64,000 bases of DNA. It comes from Glebionis coronaria (Eukaryota; Streptophyta; Magnoliopsida; Asterales; Asteraceae). The stretch is taken from contig CM046878.1 of NCBI GenBank assembly GCA_025667525.1, forward strand, positions 512,438,274 through 512,502,273, read 5' to 3'. Below are positions 21,394-33,328 of the stretch, piece after piece. The notes under the pieces are model-generated. The model worked only from the letters and a program-made list of their open reading frames with translations. It had not been told where the DNA came from and made no database searches. Each line of letters starts with the position of its first letter. Position 1 is the stretch's first letter. The position numbers were made by a program, and so were the translations under genes.

Positions 21394-24300
21394 ATGGCAG
21401 AAGCAGAAGTAAAGAAGAAAATATCACCAGCATCTGCTAGATCACACACTAGACGAAGACCAAAACCCACTTCTTCTTCTTCTGGTATTACTTTTTCTTA
21501 ATCTTAGTTTTTATTCACTTAATTATTCTTTAAGATCTGTTTTGTTTAGTTTAGGGAGTAATAAGCTTATATATGCCGAAAAGTTTTAAAATAAGTCAGA
21601 AAAAGTGAGCTTATGAGCACATAAGCCATAAGTCCGCTATATAAGCTTAAACAAAACACCCCTTGTAAGTCCCGACAACTCCATATCTCAAAAAACGAAT
21701 AGGAGAGAATGCTTATGGTTAATCGGCAAAACTGGAGGAGTTTAGAAAAACACATCTTTTTAGCATTAAGATTGACGTATTGGTGTTCCTTAGCACTCAA
21801 ATTTCTCAACCGAGGGCGGGGGATCTTTCTTCTACCAATTTGAGTTTTTTTCTTTACTAATTTTGTCTTTCGGTAGGAACATGGTTGGGGCATTTCCACC
21901 CACTCCTTTCAGCATGGCTCCGCCCCTGATTTTGGGCTTATCGCTTGTTATATCATAATCAGCTTATATAAGCCCATACATTGCAAAATAAGCTGGGAAA
22001 AATGAGCTTATGAAACATGATGCGAAATTACATAATCTCTTAAGCCCAAAAATGTAAGCTTAAATAATACTCCCTCCGTCCCAAATTTATAGTCCCCTAA
22101 ACCATTTTCGGCTGTCCCAAAATTATAGTCCCCTTCCAATAGTTTACCATATTGCACCTAGTAGTACTAGAAATTACAAACTATATACAAAGTTTTAATT
22201 AATTGGATAAGCGAAAAAGTCTCATTTTACGAAAAAGTAAGAGAGAATGCAGTGATACTGATGTTTTCTAAAACAATGTGTTTTTTGTCGGAGGACAATT
22301 AATTTGGGACGGAGGGAGTAGGTAACAGGAGTTTGTGATTCATATGTACGCGGTCAGACCTTGGTATATTACATCTGGACCATTGCCACCGCTAATAATT
22401 GAAATTGAGGACATCAAGAGTCATCGGATGACTCACCTCTTCTGAGATTTGATTCAATTTCTAGTACTACGTAGTTCATTTAGTCAAACATAAACATTTA
22501 TCTTTGCTTTGACTTTTTGCATATGTTCTAATGTTCACTTGACTTATCGGTGTACTTTTTTGTGTGTTTTTATGCTATTTATTAATTATATTTACATTAA
22601 GAATAGAGATAAATATGAACCTAACAATGTAATTGCACGTTTTGAATGTGTGTTGGTACCAATTTGTTAATGAAAAGCGCTTGTTTTGGGGACTTTTCTA
22701 TGTTGCAAAAAAAAAAAAAATATCAATGTTTGGGATCGGAGTTTAGGCTGAACTAGAGTGAGATTCGAATGGCGTTCACTTGAGTTATCAGTTTTAAGGC
22801 TTGAACTTCAAACTTCCAAACGTAATCCAAAGTGATTTTGAATCAGTGGGGGTGTTTGGATGTGTTTTTAAGATAGTGGTTGGATGTGTTTCCACATAAG
22901 GGATTATGGTATTGATTTAGAGATCATGTACGCCTGTACGGTCAACAAAATCATATATACACAAGCATGTCAGAAGTTGTTGTAAGAAACGCCCTGCATC
23001 CACTTTCTTATATCAACTCATCATATTAATCTAATTTTTATTACTTATTTCACACTCCGTTTACTTACTGGTATTAATTATTTCACAATGCCTTTCTTGT
23101 ATCATTTCAGGGATTTTTATCAAATTTCTGGCAGTCTTCTTTATCGGGGGTTTAGCATACTTTTATCAAGCAGGGTGTCCACCCGTCCCCCAAAAAGTTG
23201 GACCACCAGATGGGCTTCCCATTACAGCACCAAGAATCAAGCTACGTGACGGAAGACATCTATCTTACAAAGAATACGGTGTCCCGAAAGAGTCAGCAAA
23301 ATATAAAATAGTCTTTGTCCATGGTTACGACTCCGTCAAACACTATAATGTTATTGCCAGTACAACCTCCCCAGTATGGTTTCTTGCCTTTTGTTGGTCA
23401 TTTTATTGTTTATTAGGTCTGTTATTGTATTTGCTTGACTATTTGACGGACCGGTCGACTTTTTCAGGCTCTTATAGAAGAATTGGGGATATATATTGTT
23501 TCATTTGATAGACCAGGTTATGGAGAGAGTGATACGGATCCTAAACGAACTCTGAAGAGTTTCGCTTTGGACACCGAAGAACTTGCGGATCAGTTGGGGC
23601 TTGGATCCAAATTTTACGTGGTTGGTTTTTCTATGGGCGGGCAAGCAGTCTGGTCTTTTCTTAAGTACATTCCTCACAGGTACGTGTGTAAATACATATT
23701 CTATAGTATTATTTATTCTAATGAGGTGAAAGTCTCGTTTTAGTCATTGTATTGTATGTCTAAGTCATTAAGAGATGATTTTATTTTGTGTACCATTTGT
23801 GTCAATGTATAGCCAGCAGCTCCTTAAAAACGGATTTCAAAGATGGTTTCTATATTAAGCATATAAATGTTAGCTATGTATGTAATGTTAGGTTCTATAG
23901 AGAAATGTGAAGAATGCAGGTTACAAAATAGACCAACAGGACATATAGCCATCTTTTGATGACTCATGTGTTTGATGCCGAAACAAGACAAGTGGAAGTT
24001 CTATACAAGTTTATATAAACACTATCTATTTATATCTATATAATGATCAGTTTTGAACAAAGAGTGTTTTGAATCAGATTATGTCGGTGTCAGTAGAAAA
24101 GCTACCCATTCTTTTGACCTTTGTGATCTGATTATAATTGTATATATTTGACGAAAACAGGCTAGCAGGAGCAACTCTTATCGCTCCAGTAGTTAATTAC
24201 TGGTGGCCTAATTTTCCATCAAACTTAACTTCACACGAATATTCGAAGCAGTTTGTTCAAGATAAATGGAGCCTATGGGTTGCGCACCACCTTCCATCAT

Positions 24301-25056
24301 TAACCTACTGGTGGAACACTCGGACTTGGCTTCCTCCTCACTCCGTTATCGCTCACAGCCCTGATGTTCTTTCTCCCCAAGACAGAAAACTTGTGCCGAT
24401 ATTTACTGCTGGCAGAGCAGCCGTTGAGGTACTATATTTTTGGTTAGGGTCAAAACCGGGTGGTCAGGTTCTGCAACAGGTCAATATGGGTATTTTTGTT
24501 AGGGTGACCTGAATATTACCTTAGTCTATAATACCAAACTAAATAATTAGTCAGTGTGTCAAATATGTGTACAAAAACGCTTATATGAATAAAATGTCAA
24601 CCTAGTTTTTCATTCAACCTGTTTTAGTCATTGTACTTTTACATACGAGTCATTAAAATTACACTTAGGACGATTTCAACCTGTTTTGACCCTTTATGCA
24701 GTAACACAACTGATTATAAACGGGTAGATGTAATGTTACTCTTTTTGTTTGTTATGAAGGAACAAGTAAGACAACAAGGAGAATTCGAATCTATCCACCG
24801 TGATTTAAATATTGGATTCGGTGCGTGGGAATTTGATCCAATGGATATCGAGAACCCTTTTCCAAACAACGAAGGATCCGTCCATATGTGGCAGGGTGAT
24901 CAGGATATACTTGTGCCTGTATCACTGCAACGCTATATAGCCCAACATCTTCCATGGATAAACTATCACGAGCTCAAGGATGCTGGCCACATGTTTCCTT
25001 ATGCTGATGGGATGAGTGATTCTATCCTAAAAGCACTTTTACTTGGTAAAAATTAG
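21394..25056 (+). CDS. Alpha/beta-hydrolase, membrane-anchored, five exons (gene 2)
   Basis: Exons 21394-21484, 23111-23373, 23468-23679, 24161-24428 and 24760-25056 (91, 263, 212, 268 and 297 bp) join with GT-AG introns to give 376 residues. The first four exon lengths match gene 1 exactly. The N-terminus is basic (RSHTRRRPKP), then comes one hydrophobic helix (about residues 32-51), then the hydrolase fold. The oxyanion-loop HG is present (VHGYDS, Gly102). Nucleophile elbow GFSMGG (Ser173); probable acid Asp327 (QGDQDILVP) and base His355 (DAGHMFPY). All expected catalytic residues are present, so this copy looks competent. Substrate unknown. Intron 1 is 1.6 kb and holds a Stowaway MITE; intron 3 is 481 bp against 110 bp in gene 1. 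It ends GKN, then TAG. Confidence 0.93.
21590..22066. repeat. AAGCTTAT-rich intron segment, possible hAT-type MITE remnant
   Basis: AAAGTGAGCTTATGA and ATAAGC words at 21600-21660 recur at 21960-22060 (AAATGAGCTTATGA, CAGCTTATATAAGC) within intron 1 of gene 2. The pattern resembles worn plant hAT MITE ends, but I cannot define termini. Confidence 0.3.
22070..22318. mobile_element. Stowaway MITE in intron 1 of gene 2
   Basis: A 249-bp element with inverted termini CTCCCTCCGTCCCAAATTTA and its complement, and TA duplications at 22068-22069 and 22319-22320. A third partial copy of the terminus (CTGTCCCAAAATTATAGTCC, near 22112) lies just inside the left end. Confidence 0.92.
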
Positions 25057-25390
25057 CTTAAAGAACATTTTTCGGCTTAATTTCAAGCTATACGACAAGT
25101 CCTGAACTTTGTCAATATCACTTTGACATACCATTGTTATCTGTAAGAATACAGCTTTTGACGTTTAAGGTTCTTATGTTTGTTGTAATGAGAGATGATC
25201 AAAGATAAGAAGAATATAGTAATGAGTTTTATTGAATTGATAATAAAATACTAGGATTACGGAATATAAATAAGATTTGCTTAGCTTGACGGCTAAGCTA
25301 GGTTAACTAATGGGCTGGGGCCCTCAAGCTGCGCGTACATGACCAGCTTGTTACAAATATAAAAACAGCGATTAAAAAAAAAACGATAAG
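25057..25390. other. 3' flank of gene 2, no further gene
   Basis: The first codons after the stop (LKEHFSA, then stop) are colinear with the C-terminal extension of gene 1. The rest is 3' UTR and unclassified sequence. Confidence 0.5.
25242..25247 (+). promoter_or_regulatory. Candidate polyadenylation signal of gene 2
   Basis: AATAAA 186 nt after the stop codon. Confidence 0.4.
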
Positions 25391-25399
25391 CAAAAGTCT

Positions 25400-25880
25400 T
25401 TCACGAAGCAAGGATCCAAATCTTCACTTGGGATCGAACTAAATACGAAGCAACGAAAGGCCTCAACTAACACAAAGCAACCAGGAGGTCTCAACTAACA
25501 AAATTTGAAGCAACCCTCAACTAACAGAATTTGAAGCAACCCGAACATACATGTTCGTGTCTCAACTTGCCAAAATTGCCAAAAAAAACAAAGCAACCTG
25601 TCAAGGCAAGGCTGGTTTCGACTAACAGAATTTGAAGCAATCCGAACATACATGTTCGTGTCTCAACTAACCAAAATTGCCAAAAAAAAAACGAAGCAAC
25701 CTGTCAAGGCAAGGCTGGTTTCGACTAAGAAGAATTTTCTAAATGACGAAGCAACCTATCAATGCAGGTCTCAGCTAACCAAAAAATAACAGAATTGAAG
25801 CAACCTGAAATGAGGTCTCACTAACCAAAGAACTCAAAAAACAAAGCAACATGTGTGAGGTCTCAACTAACCAAAGAAGT
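25400..25880. repeat. Complex minisatellite (GAAGCAACC / GGTCTCAACTAACC)
   Basis: About nine spaced copies of (A)AGCAACC alternate with (G)TCTCAACTAACC. The clearest part is two near-identical units of 101 and 103 bp (25521-25621 and 25622-25724), each containing the palindrome CGAACATACATGTTCG. Confidence 0.85.
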
Positions 25881-25920
25881 CCCAAAGAAAATAAATCATC
25901 AACAAAAAGTAACAAATTAC

Positions 25921-27271
25921 TTTTTTTTGGAACGACAATTATATTAAAACAAAAACAAGCAAGAAGCTAGAAATTACATGGAAATAAGATAAATATTCTT
26001 AAGCCAATCATTTATTACTAAATGAGGCCTTACATATATACCTGCACCAATTAAAAGCTTTATTCACTACGTCATCAAAAAATATCTCCCTATGAGGAAT
26101 CTTGCCTTCAAAAATCACTTTGTTGCGAGCCGTCCAAATGCACCACCACATGACATAGAAAACCCTTTCAAAGAACATCTTAATCTTAACGGGCAAACGA
26201 ACACTAATAAACCAAACTCTCCATTTGTTATAGTCATTAATCTCAATACACGGAGTATTTCACCAGCCCATAATCAATCTTGTGGTTTGTCGAGCCAATG
26301 TACACGAGAAGAAAAGATGATTCCCAGAATCAACCCCTTGATCACAAACAACACAAGTTATAGAATTTATAGGAATACCTCTTCGCGACACGTTAATCCG
26401 AGTTGGCAGCACATCAAGGTTAACCTTCCATGTTAAGACATTTACTTTCACCGGAACAAATTTGCACCACCTTGTTTTGGAACCTGCCCCAGGAAACATC
26501 TTATCATCTATATATCTTCTAATCGACGCTACACTAAACTCTCCATCACTGGTTAACGTCCATATCCACCTATCTTTAAATGGGACTACACGAACATCCT
26601 ACAACAAATTAATGAGATTCTCCATCTGTTCTTGTTCCACTCAACTTCTTGGTACCATGCGAAACGAAGCCGTCAAGTTCACATGTGACAATTTCTCACT
26701 AACCTTAATCTGTTTCAACTATTCAAGACCAAACAGTCGCGGGAATCGCTCTTTCAAAATAGTGCCCTCGATCCAATGGTCCTCCCAGAACTTCGTACAC
26801 TCCCCATTCCCAAGTTTAAACCGCATAAAATCACGAAGAGTAATTTCTTTACTTGTCAAATTTTGTACTTCATTCACAATGTTGTACCAATAAGCTTTCA
26901 TCCCTCTTCTATTCGTCGTTTGAATACCCCCATCATCCCCATATAACGCCTTAATCATCCTCACCCACAACGACTTATCATGCTTATAAAACCTCAAAAT
27001 CCTCTTAAACAATAAACCACGGTTCAAAGCATACAAACTTGCAACTCCCAGGCCACCTTTATCTTTAGAAGCAATCAATTTATTTCAACTCACGCATGAA
27101 GCTTTATTACTTCCCAAATCATGCCCATTAAAAAATGAACTTCTAATCGATTCAAGAGTGTTTAACACTCCTAACGGAACTTTAAAAATAGACATATGGA
27201 AAATAGTCATCGATCCTAACATCGATTTTAACAATCAACGACTTCATTTTCCATTTTGATAGCCTAGTTTT
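25921..27271 (-). pseudogene. LINE ORF2, 3' part (reverse transcriptase end and zinc-binding domain)
   Basis: On the minus strand, in a single phase with stops at 26719-26721, 26260-26262 and a few others: LSKWKMKSL and MSIFKVPLGVLN (after the polymerase core), ASKDKGGLGVASLYALNRGL, LGNGECTKFWEDHW. The reverse-transcriptase zinc-binding region follows, ITCVVCDQGVDSGNHLFFSC, and then the tail WWCIWTARNKVIFEGK. The 3' end has an A-tract (T8 at 25921-25928 on the plus strand). The part encoding the polymerase core lies at 31562-33328; the two halves are separated by a gypsy insertion. It is not functional. Confidence 0.9.
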
Positions 27272-27289
27272 AGCCTAGTTTTGGCCCTT

Positions 27290-28260
27290 GCAGCGCTCTG
27301 CTAATAAAGTAGACCGGTGTCTGGACTGAATCCCGATCAGTCATAAGGACTGCGCTTATTGCTCCGTACGTAGCGGACAAGTACATAATTAGCTCCTCCT
27401 TAGGTCGCGGGGCGACTAGCATGGGAAGAGCCGCTAGACGTTGCTTGAGCTGCCCAAACGCTTACTCCACCTCTCTTGTCCAACGAAAGTCTCCTTTCTT
27501 CAAGCACGTCTTTAGTATTTTAAATAAAGGAAGTGAATTCTCAACGGACTTTGATAAGAACCTATTAAGACCGACCAACTTTCCATTAAGTGATTGCACC
27601 TCTTTGAGTGTCCGAGGGGATGGTAGCTGTATCACAGCGTCCGTCTTCTCCGGAAAAGGCTTGATGCCGTTTGGATTAATCATATACCCAAGGAACATTC
27701 CTTCAGTTGCTCCAAACGTGCATTTTTTGGGATTCAGTTTCATGTTGATTTTTTCTCAATGTGTCGAATGTCTCTTGGATATCACGGAGGAGTTCTTCCT
27801 CTGAATGGCTTTTGATAACCAAGTCGTCCACGTAGACTTCGAGGTTACGGCCTATCTGCGAGTCGAAGGCTTTGTCGACAAGTCGTTGATATGTCGCGCC
27901 TGCGTTCTTGAGTCCAAACGACATTTTTGTGTAACAATACACGCCCTGACTGGTATGGAACGCCGTTTTCTCCTCGTCTTCCTCCGACATCTAGATCTGA
28001 TGGTATCCTTTATATGCGTCCAAGAAACATTTAAAAGAGTACCCGCATAAGGATTCCACCTTCCAATCGATTTCTGGTAACATATAGCAATCTTGTGGGC
28101 AAGCTTTGTTCAAGTCTGTGAAGTCCACACACATGCGCCAGCTTCCATCATGCTTCTTGACCATGACTGGATTAGAGAGCCACTCGTGGTAATAGACCTC
28201 ACGCATAATTCCTTCGTCAACCAGTTTCCGTACCTCGTCCGGTATTACCTGGCTGCGTTC
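27290..28260 (-). pseudogene. Gypsy reverse transcriptase, frameshifted
   Basis: Pieces at 28206-27703 and 27743-27462 read WLSNPVMVKKHDGSWRMCVD, DLNKACPQDCYMLPEID, YKGYHQI, KTAFHTSQGVYCYTKMSFGL, the active-site box EVYVDDLVIKS, then KCTFGATEGMFLGYM and RTLKEVQSLNGKL. A frameshift near 27740 separates the active-site part from the thumb-proximal part, and a stop follows at 27462. The YVDD box itself is intact. Confidence 0.9.
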
Positions 28261-28265
28261 TAGTG

Positions 28266-29130
28266 CTAGACCGCGCTTCTTTTGTTTAACAGGGGGTATC
28301 CAGGGCGGATTTGAAGCTTATGTTCTGCGATCGAACGCGGTACGCTCGTCATATGCTTTGGTTCCCATGAGAATTTATCAAGGTTTGCTTTTAGGAGAGA
28401 GCACATGGCCTTCTTCCCTTTCTCAGAGAGGGTTCCCCCGATAGCCACCTCTTGTTCCGGATATTCAGTGTGGATTACCACTTTCCAATTAAGGGGTGGT
28501 GATCCTTCCTTTATGGGAGCTGGCTGGATTGGTGTTGTCACGGCGTGACACTCTGATGGTGGCACAGTTGAATTGTAAATAGTGACAATTCCCCCTTCCA
28601 CTGGGAATTTAATCATGCATTGTGCCGTAGACGGGTCTGCCCGTATGGCTAGGATACCTGGTCTTCTAATAATACCATTGTACGAAGAATGCGAGCGTAT
28701 CACCATAAAGTTCATCCATGCCGTAGTTGAATGCTCTTTATCTCCAATGGTTACCAACAAACGTAATTGTCCTATCGGCCAGATAGTGTCTCCACTGAAG
28801 CCAATAAGCGGCGACGTGGCCGGCATCAATTGGCTTTTAATTTATGGTCGTAGCTGTACAAAGCAGTGTTCGTAGAGTACTTCCACCGATGATCCTCCAT
28901 CCACATACATACGACGAACATTATGAGTTCCAATGCTTACCTCAATCGTGAGAGGTGCATTAGCCACGTTGCTCGCCGTGATCGGAGGGAACGAGATTTT
29001 CTTGCCGCGTGAAATTTTCTGACTAACTTTCTGCTTTGTTCGGCGCTGCCACGATTGAACCATGTATATGGTCGTAGGCTTATCCTTTTGGTAATCTTTT
29101 TTTGTCATACTTTTTGTTATCCTTTACATC
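28266..29130 (-). pseudogene. Gypsy protease region, interrupted
   Basis: Frames 29108-28842 and 28829-28266 are in phase and separated by a stop. The first holds RRMYVDGGSSVEVLYEHCF, with the aspartic protease motif (D-G-G). The second, GFSGDTIWPIGQLRLLVTIG, is the conserved segment following the protease in Tat-type elements. Confidence 0.85.
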
Positions 29131-29289
29131 CTTCTAATCCTTAACCAGGTGTTTGAGTTTGTTTGATTTAATCAGCGACTCTATATGCTTCTTGAGCTGA
29201 ATGCACTCTTCCATGTCGTGACCTTTGTCATTGTGGAACTCGCCGAAGTGATGCCCTGACGACGATCAACTAGGGTTGTCATGGGGGGA

Positions 29290-30929
29290 GGTCTTGGAAA
29301 ATTTGCTCATTCTATTAACAAGATATCTCGATAAGTCATCTTTAGAGGGGTGAACTTGTCGTTCGACCGTCCTCCTTTTGCCTGACTTTTGTAATCCAAG
29401 CTCCTCCCATTGTCGTGGTTACCTTGGCCACGTGACTGCCTTCTAGGCGGATCGTTTGATCGATAGCCGTGGTTCCATTTTGTGGGGTAAGCCACAGAAA
29501 CCGCGGTCTCCCCTTCCACAAAATTTCGAACCCTTTACATGAGTTCATCAAACTTCTTCGGACGTTTATAATTGAGGCGCCTAATTAGCTCCTTGTCCGT
29601 TATGGCGTGCATGTATTCGGAAATTTTAAGGAGCTCTGGGCACGCTTTTGTGCGCGTACATTCGTCATTAAAACGCTCCGTGAAGTCTTCCGTAGACTCT
29701 TCAGGCCTTTGTTTGACTGTTTCCAATGAGACCGGATCTCTATTACACTTCTTTCTCTGAGTATAATTGTTTTGGAATGCTGTGCTTAACTCATCGAAGC
29801 TATTGATGCTTCGATGGGGGAGCTTTTCAAACCAGTCGCGTGCATTGCCAATCAAAGTTGAATTAAACATCTAGCACCATATGGGCATCGGTCAGCGTTC
29901 AATTTTATCCTGTGTGTCAAACACCTTTAGGTAATCCTTCGGATCACCAGATCCGTCATAGGTTTTGACGCTCGCCGGCATGCGTCGCTTCTTTTCCTCG
30001 GAGTAATTCCGTATACGAAGAGTGAAGGCATCCTCCCTCTCGCTACACCATGGGAGGGAGAGATCTTCTTGCTCGTCAGCACGATAATAAGTATCACCGT
30101 AGCGTCCTTCGTCATCCGATGGTTCAGGGGTGGAATACCTTGGTCGGCGACGTCTGGGGTGATGATCATCAGAGTCAGACCCCGAAGGGTCGTGATGGGG
30201 GAGGGGGGGGGTGCCCCATCTTTTGATTGGCTATAATAACCACTTATGTGAGAAGAGTTAGGAGCTTTCTTCCCACAAGAATTTATCCTACTCCACACAC
30301 TAGTGTGGCGGTTATCCACAGGGGGAGTTTCCAGCACCACGCGTCCAGTGGAGCCGTCGGATCTATCCTCATCCCTCTAGGCCTTTTTTGCAATTCTTGC
30401 ATGATGCGATCCCCTATGCGCTCGAACACATTCCGTGGTCGAGGTGGTTCCTTGAAGGGAGGCTGTTCATGAGCTCGAGGCTTCCTCCTTTTTCGAGCTT
30501 GGGGGGGGGGGGGGGAGTACCATGCACGGTGCTGCCGAAGTTAAGTCTGGATCGGAGGTTCCTTCCCAGATTTAACCTTGCCGAGATGCCCGGGATGATT
30601 CTGTGGAAGTTTTGCGTGAGTACGCGTTCGAGGTCCTCATCATCGAGTGAACCAACTTCTAGTTCCGCCTCAACCACTGGTGGCTTTTGAGATTCCTTAG
30701 TAGGGGCCTTTGACACAGATCTTGGATCGGGATTATCCAAAGTGAGGGTTGGTGGTGGGGTATTATCGGACATACCTGCCCCACCGAGAGATTGAAACGT
30801 GTTTCTACTATTCGGTCCTCCTGTTAGGCCACCAGGAGGTTGGGTTGAGGTCACTATCCCGTCACCCGCGAACTTCCGATTTCCCGGATTCGTGTTCCTT
30901 GGGTTTCCCTGAAAGTGTCCCTTCGTCAT
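29290..30929 (-). pseudogene. Gypsy gag region, frameshifted
   Basis: 30929-30414 encodes a Pro/Gly-rich N-terminal part, 30340-29927 another frame. 29870-29307 holds the gag core (STLIGNARDWFEKLP, DFTERFNDECTRTKACPELL) with an in-frame stop at 29535-29537. Two G-tracts (30199-30209 and about 30506-30516) coincide with frame breaks and may be slippage sites. Confidence 0.8.
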
Positions 30930-30975
30930 TGGTAGAGATTGAGTTTAGTGTAGGGTCCCACAGATGGCGCCAACT

Positions 30976-31561
30976 TGTTGATACAAAATTTGGATGATCC
31001 TTGCTTGATCCGAATTAGGCTTAACTGGGATATGCGGGGCTCCGACTCTTGCACCAAGTGAACTTCTTGTTGAGATCCTGCACACTAAAACAACACGCGT
31101 TAAGCTTACCATGGGAACGTATCCTACGATTAGACTCTGGCGTGAGAGCAATTAATCGGTTTAGGGTTATAAATCGGTTGTAGGTTGAGAGTATGGAGAA
31201 TATGATACCTTTGTGGAACCCTTGGGGGTTCCTTATATAGGCGGTGAAACCCTAATAGGCTGTCACCGATGCTTCGGCCCCAAGAAAAGGATAAGTGTCA
31301 TAATTAGTTTGATTGTTATCTTCTAATTATGGTGAGTGTATATCCTCCACTTTGGGGTAAATCCCAATCCTAATAAGATTGTGATTCTGTCTAACCCTAT
31401 GCCGGCCGTGTCGGGCCGTGGGCCGCACACATCTATGCGGCCACTATTCATTCGAAGCCCATAAGCTTAAATGATATTAATCCAACCCGTTCGTGATGGG
31501 CCGGATGCGGGTAGTACCCGTGGGCCGTGTCCATGATCCGGTTGGGGACTATACGTCATCA
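30976..31561 (-). repeat. Gypsy LTR (5' LTR, sole remaining copy)
   Basis: 586 bp with TG...CA ends (TGTTGATAC...GTCATCA). On the minus strand a TATA box, CTATATAAGG, lies at 31231-31240. The primer site abuts its inner edge at 30961-30972. Confidence 0.85.
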
Positions 31562-33328
31562 GAGCCACTAACCTTCGAACCTAAGTATACGAACAAAATA
31601 TTAAGTGTGAGACATCTAAGACGGGCTGCAACCTCTTTAACTCTCTCGTTATCCACATGAACTCCTAAAATTTTACTCTTACTAATATTTATCTTGAGAC
31701 CAGAAGCCTTATGAAAGCAATCTATAACATGAACTAATGTAGTAATATTGCTTTCACACCACTCTCCAACAAGCACCGGATCATCCGCATAAAACATATG
31801 AGATAAATTAACCATTGTTCCAATCTTAATACCCTGATATAACCCCGCCTCCTCTAACCATTTTTCCAATCTTAATACGCTGATATAACCCCGCCTCATC
31901 TACTCGCTGAAAGGATAAGTGAATCATCTCCATAACCAAAATGAACAAGAAAGGTGGTCCCTTTGTTTAAGCCCTTTGAAGAATTGAAACTCCTCCGATG
32001 GACTCCCATTAATGATTATAGAACCTCTCGATGAGTTCAAACACACCCGAATCCACTTGCGCCATTTATCCCCAAAACCAAACTTACCAAGAAAATCATC
32101 CAAGAAATCCCACCTCACCGAATCATAAGCCTTCTCAAAATCAACTTTGAAAACTAATGATTTTTTTCTTCATCTTACACCATTGTAACACCTCGTTAAG
32201 AATAAATGGCCCATCTAGAATCTGTATGTCCGTCACAAAAGCAGATGGAACCTCACTAAGGATATCATCGAGAACACCAACTAATCTATTAGTCAAGATT
32301 TTAGCTATGATTTTGTAAACACTCCTAATTAGGTTGATCGACTGAAAGTCCTTGACTAGATTGGCGTCCAGAATCTTCGGGATTAAAGCAATAAATGATG
32401 CATTGCATCGCTTAGGTATATCTCCATGAATGAAGAAGTACTTAACAGCCTCATATACATCCTTTTCAATCAAATTCCAAAAATTCCTATAAAAACCAAA
32501 AGTTAATCCATCCGGACCAGGAGCTTTATCAACACTGCAATCCCAAACAGCTTTCTTGATTTCATCATTAGATACCTCACGTTCCAAATCCTCTTGTTGA
32601 TCCAAAGTAATCTTCCTCGGGAAATTCATTTGGATATAAGTGTGTCTCTCATCAGGTTTATCAAACCTTTCCTTAAAGTGTTGAAGAAACTCCCTCTTAA
32701 CCATGACCGATTCTTCAAACCACCTTCTATCGACCATGATACCACGAATGTTCGAATTATTCCTGTTTTTATTAATAATCCCATGAAAAAAACTAGAGTT
32801 CTCATCTCTTTCTATAGACCACTTAATTTTAGCCTTTTGAGCCAATTCATCTGATCTCAGCTTATCAATATGGACAATTTTCGCAACAACCACCGCTCCA
32901 TGTTTAGCCAATTATGCATTTCTGTTGCTACAATCGATTCTCACGTCCAAAGCCTCAAGCTCTACCTTATGTATATATTTCGAGACAGATTCCTCCACTG
33001 CTTATCTATGTCATTCCATTCCCGGATCTTTTTTTTCAATTGTCTAAACTTTCCCAACAGCCTAGTCATAGCATTCTGATTTGGCAACATACAATCCTTC
33101 CAAGCATCTTCGAAAACCTTGCTAAAACCATCAATCTCACACCAATACTGAAAAAATCTAAATGGCCTTTGACCGTAATCAAAATATGACTCACGAAGAA
33201 GAATAGGTCGGTGGTCTGATAAATACCTCTCCGGTGATACTACAGCCATGTTCGGACGGGAATTAAACAGCGATTCTGAAACTAAAAATCTGTCCAATTT
33301 ACTCATCTTCATAGCCGATTTATGACAC
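31562..33328 (-). pseudogene. LINE ORF2, 5' part (endonuclease end and reverse transcriptase core)
   Basis: Minus-strand pieces: 33312-32962 is the end of the apurinic endonuclease domain (SKLDRFLVSESLF, YLSDHRPILL). 32911-32141 is the start of the polymerase (DKAPGPDGLTFGFYRNFW, FIALIPKI). 32118-31924 holds RWDFLDDFLGKFGFGDKW and 31899-31549 the active-site box MFYADDPVLV, then KINISKSKILGV and VYLGSKVSGS. Frames change at about 32930 and at an A-run near 32160, and there are stops. The gypsy insertion follows the codons for SGS. About 16 residues normally present before LSKWKMK are missing from both halves. The N-terminal endonuclease is cut off by gypsy element C at 33328. Confidence 0.9.

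Larger units (their letters stand above)
27272..31561 (-). mobile_element. Ty3/gypsy element (Tat-like), 3' half deleted, inside the LINE
   Basis: In element order (minus strand): LTR 31561-30976, primer site 30972-30961 (TGGCGCCATCTG), gag, protease, reverse transcriptase, and the start of RNase H. It stops inside RNase H (PVYFISRALQGP) at about 27283, where LINE sequence begins after an 11-bp tandem repeat (27261-27282). RNase H remainder, integrase and the other LTR are gone. The VDGGSS-type protease and the TGGCGCC primer site fit the Tat/Athila side of plant gypsy elements; the lineage call is tentative. Confidence 0.85.
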
